Positions 32,564 through 33,617 of a stretch of DNA of 33,617 bases are shown here, one piece after another. The DNA is from Bacteroidota bacterium. Lineage in GTDB: Bacteria > Bacteroidota > Bacteroidia > Chitinophagales > Saprospiraceae. Numbering within the stretch: position 1 is the stretch's first letter; each line of letters starts with the position of its first letter. The translations under genes were made by a program, and so were the position numbers. The stretch covers positions 1 to 33,617 of the forward strand of contig JAFMDF010000069.1 in assembly GCA_017857395.1 (NCBI GenBank), given 5' to 3'. Below the pieces are notes generated by a model. That model was not told the origin of the DNA. It saw nothing but the letters and a program-made list of their open reading frames with translations, and searched no databases.

Positions 32564-32885
32564 ACATAGAAGTAGCTGCTAAAATATTAGCCATTCAGCT
32601 TTTATCAACAAGTCTTACGATCATAAAATCATAAAATAAGCGTATACTACACAACTCTTTTTTGTTTTGTTTCTTCTTATTTTGTACTTTATGACTATTT
32701 TTTATTGGTTTTAGTAGCTATTTTTGGTATTTTTAGTGCTATTAACGATTATAAAATCAATATTATTTATCAGTAACTTTGAGAAAGTTTAAAACAGGTA
32801 AGAGTAGCCAAAAGTATTTCACAAGGAAAACAGTGGACCTATTAAATATTCACGCCACCCAATTATCTAAAATAAAGATTAAATT

Positions 32886-33092
32886 ATGAAAGAAATAACT
32901 TTAAAAATACCAGAAAAAAAGTACAATTTTTTTATAGAACTTTTCCAAGAATTGGGGCTTGAGGTAGCGCAAACAATAGAAGTACCTGATTGGCAAAAAG
33001 AGGAAGTCTTAAAAAGAATGGAACGCTCAAAGACTAATCCTGAGCGACTTTTGGATTGGGAACAAGTTAAAGAAGAATTTAAAATTGATTAA
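32886..33092 (+). CDS. Antitoxin of a RelE/ParE-type module
   Basis: Encodes 68 residues, acidic and lysine-rich, beginning with a beta strand (KEITLKIP) that fits a swapped DNA-binding dimer, followed by helices (NFFIELFQELGLEV, VLKRMERSKTNPERLLDWEQVKEEFK). It is typical of small uncharacterised antitoxins that precede RelE/ParE-family toxins in Bacteroidota. Its stop overlaps the toxin start by one base (TAATG at 33090-33094), so the two are translationally coupled. The assignment depends mainly on this partner. Antitoxins of this type neutralise the toxin and repress their own promoter. Confidence 0.8.
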   Translation: MKEITLKIPEKKYNFFIELFQELGLEVAQTIEVPDWQKEEVLKRMERSKTNPERLLDWEQVKEEFKID

Positions 33093-33394
33093 TGGCATAC
33101 AAAATAAGACTAGAACCAGAAGCAAGTACAGACATTCAAGAAGCCATAGATTGGTACAACAAAAAACAAAGTGGGTTAGGCAGAAAATTCTATAAGAGCC
33201 TCCAAAAAAGCATTGATGGATTAACCCTTTATCCTTTCTATCAAGTGAGGTATGGAGGAAATGTTCGATGCCTGCCTGTAAAAAATTTCCCGTATATGCT
33301 CCATTTTACGGTTGATGAACACCAAAATATTGTCATCCTTCGAGCCGTATTTCACACTAGTAAAAGTCCTGAATCTTGGACAAAAAGAAAGTAG
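33092..33394 (+). CDS. RelE/ParE-family toxin
   Basis: Encodes 100 residues, the right size for the family. Motifs: an initial strand KIRLEPEASTDIQEAIDWYN, a helix with GLGRKFYKSLQKSIDGL, then NVRCLPVKNFPYMLHFTVDE and IVILRAVFHTSKSPESW, the usual closing strands with the conserved Arg and His. RelE members cut mRNA on the ribosome and ParE members poison gyrase; the sequence resembles the plasmid-stabilisation group and does not decide between them. It is coupled to the preceding antitoxin and followed by a terminator at 33535. Such modules move horizontally. Confidence 0.88.
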   Translation: MAYKIRLEPEASTDIQEAIDWYNKKQSGLGRKFYKSLQKSIDGLTLYPFYQVRYGGNVRCLPVKNFPYMLHFTVDEHQNIVILRAVFHTSKSPESWTKRK

Positions 33395-33503
33395 GCTAGG
33401 AAACACCTCGCTGGCACTACAGCTACCCCGATGTCGTAAGTTAAAAAACGATTCTTCAAATAATCTTTCCAACAAAATATCCAACAATTAGCAGAATATC
33501 GAT

Positions 33504-33526
33504 ATTTTAAGATTTTATCTTAAAAT
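33504..33526. repeat. Small perfect hairpin
   Basis: ATTTTAAGAT pairs with ATCTTAAAAT across TTT. It lies about 110 nt after the toxin stop, next to a second hairpin. Confidence 0.5.
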
Positions 33527-33534
33527 GAATATCC

Positions 33535-33558
33535 AATAAGTTTTTAACTTATTTTTTC
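33535..33558 (+). terminator. Terminator of toxin-antitoxin operon
   Basis: AATAAGTT pairs with AACTTATT across a TTT loop, followed by a T-run (33552-33557). A weak-stem intrinsic terminator. Confidence 0.55.
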
Positions 33559-33617
33559 CGACTAAAATTATTCATAACTACCCTAAAAAATTGCAACAAA
33601 ATACAGTCGTAGTTCTT

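Larger units (their letters stand above)
32285..32885. other. Gene-free stretch with hairpins and nagB-end copy
   Basis: About 600 bases without a credible gene. It contains the terminator at 32301-32342, a 10-bp hairpin (32419-32428 with 32442-32451), the second copy of the nagB-like gene end with terminator (32473-32563), and AT-rich DNA. TAACTTTG at 32774-32781 fits the -7 consensus and may serve the toxin-antitoxin pair, though no TTG sits at -33. Confidence 0.6.

Noticed and set aside
32650-32776. Short hydrophobic reading frame before the antitoxin gene
   Set aside because: It has a membrane-helix-like run but no start codon in frame, and it lies in a very T-rich stretch that gives hydrophobic codons by chance.

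Overview
The window looks like a chromosome segment from a Bacteroidota bacterium, probably a Saprospiraceae-type marine or activated-sludge lineage. The sequence is AT-rich. It carries a giant cell-surface protein ending in a gliding-motility-associated (CHU_C type) C-terminal domain used by the type IX secretion system. Several genes have lipoprotein or Tat-like exports, and promoter-like sites match the Bacteroidota form (TTG about 19-20 nt before TAnnTTTG) rather than sigma-70 boxes. I saw no rRNA, tRNA, CRISPR array, transposase or phage gene.

Layout. 1-2040: two small exported proteins of unknown role, one a lipoprotein with a zinc-protease-like HExxH motif. 2145-8535 (minus strand): an exported molybdenum hydroxylase large subunit without its 2Fe-2S partner in view, a secreted beta-propeller protein ending in a blue-copper domain, and a DUF1080/PA14 lipoprotein. 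8749-16059 (minus): a protein of about 2436 residues with a P-domain, a cohesin-like domain, 20 Cys-paired repeats of about 83 residues and a T9SS sorting domain. 16404-17441 (minus): bestrophin-like channel. 17931-26870: housekeeping metabolism, namely malic enzyme (MaeB type), an exported RidA-like lipoprotein, threonine synthase, a Gfo/Idh/MocA oxidoreductase, a DUF985 cupin, a long-chain/isovaleryl-type acyl-CoA dehydrogenase and a class V aminotransferase-fold protein.

27001-31676 is the most coherent functional unit. A GNAT acetyltransferase and a LacI-family regulator (minus, overlapping by 8 nt) are divergent from a ROK sugar kinase and a NagB-PIG-L fusion (plus). Between them lies a perfect 38-bp palindrome with a central CpG. 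It contains a TATATTTG -7 element on each strand, which is what one expects of a shared operator for the LacI protein. The inferred system is amino-sugar uptake or catabolism: kinase, deacetylase and deaminase under one repressor.

31646-32563 is unusual. The last codons and the terminator of the NagB-PIG-L gene are copied about 827 bp downstream, and two tiny genes lie between the copies. The window ends with a RelE/ParE-type toxin-antitoxin pair. Intergenic DNA is rich in long hairpins and short dispersed repeats; two hairpins share a plan with compensating changes in an inner stem.
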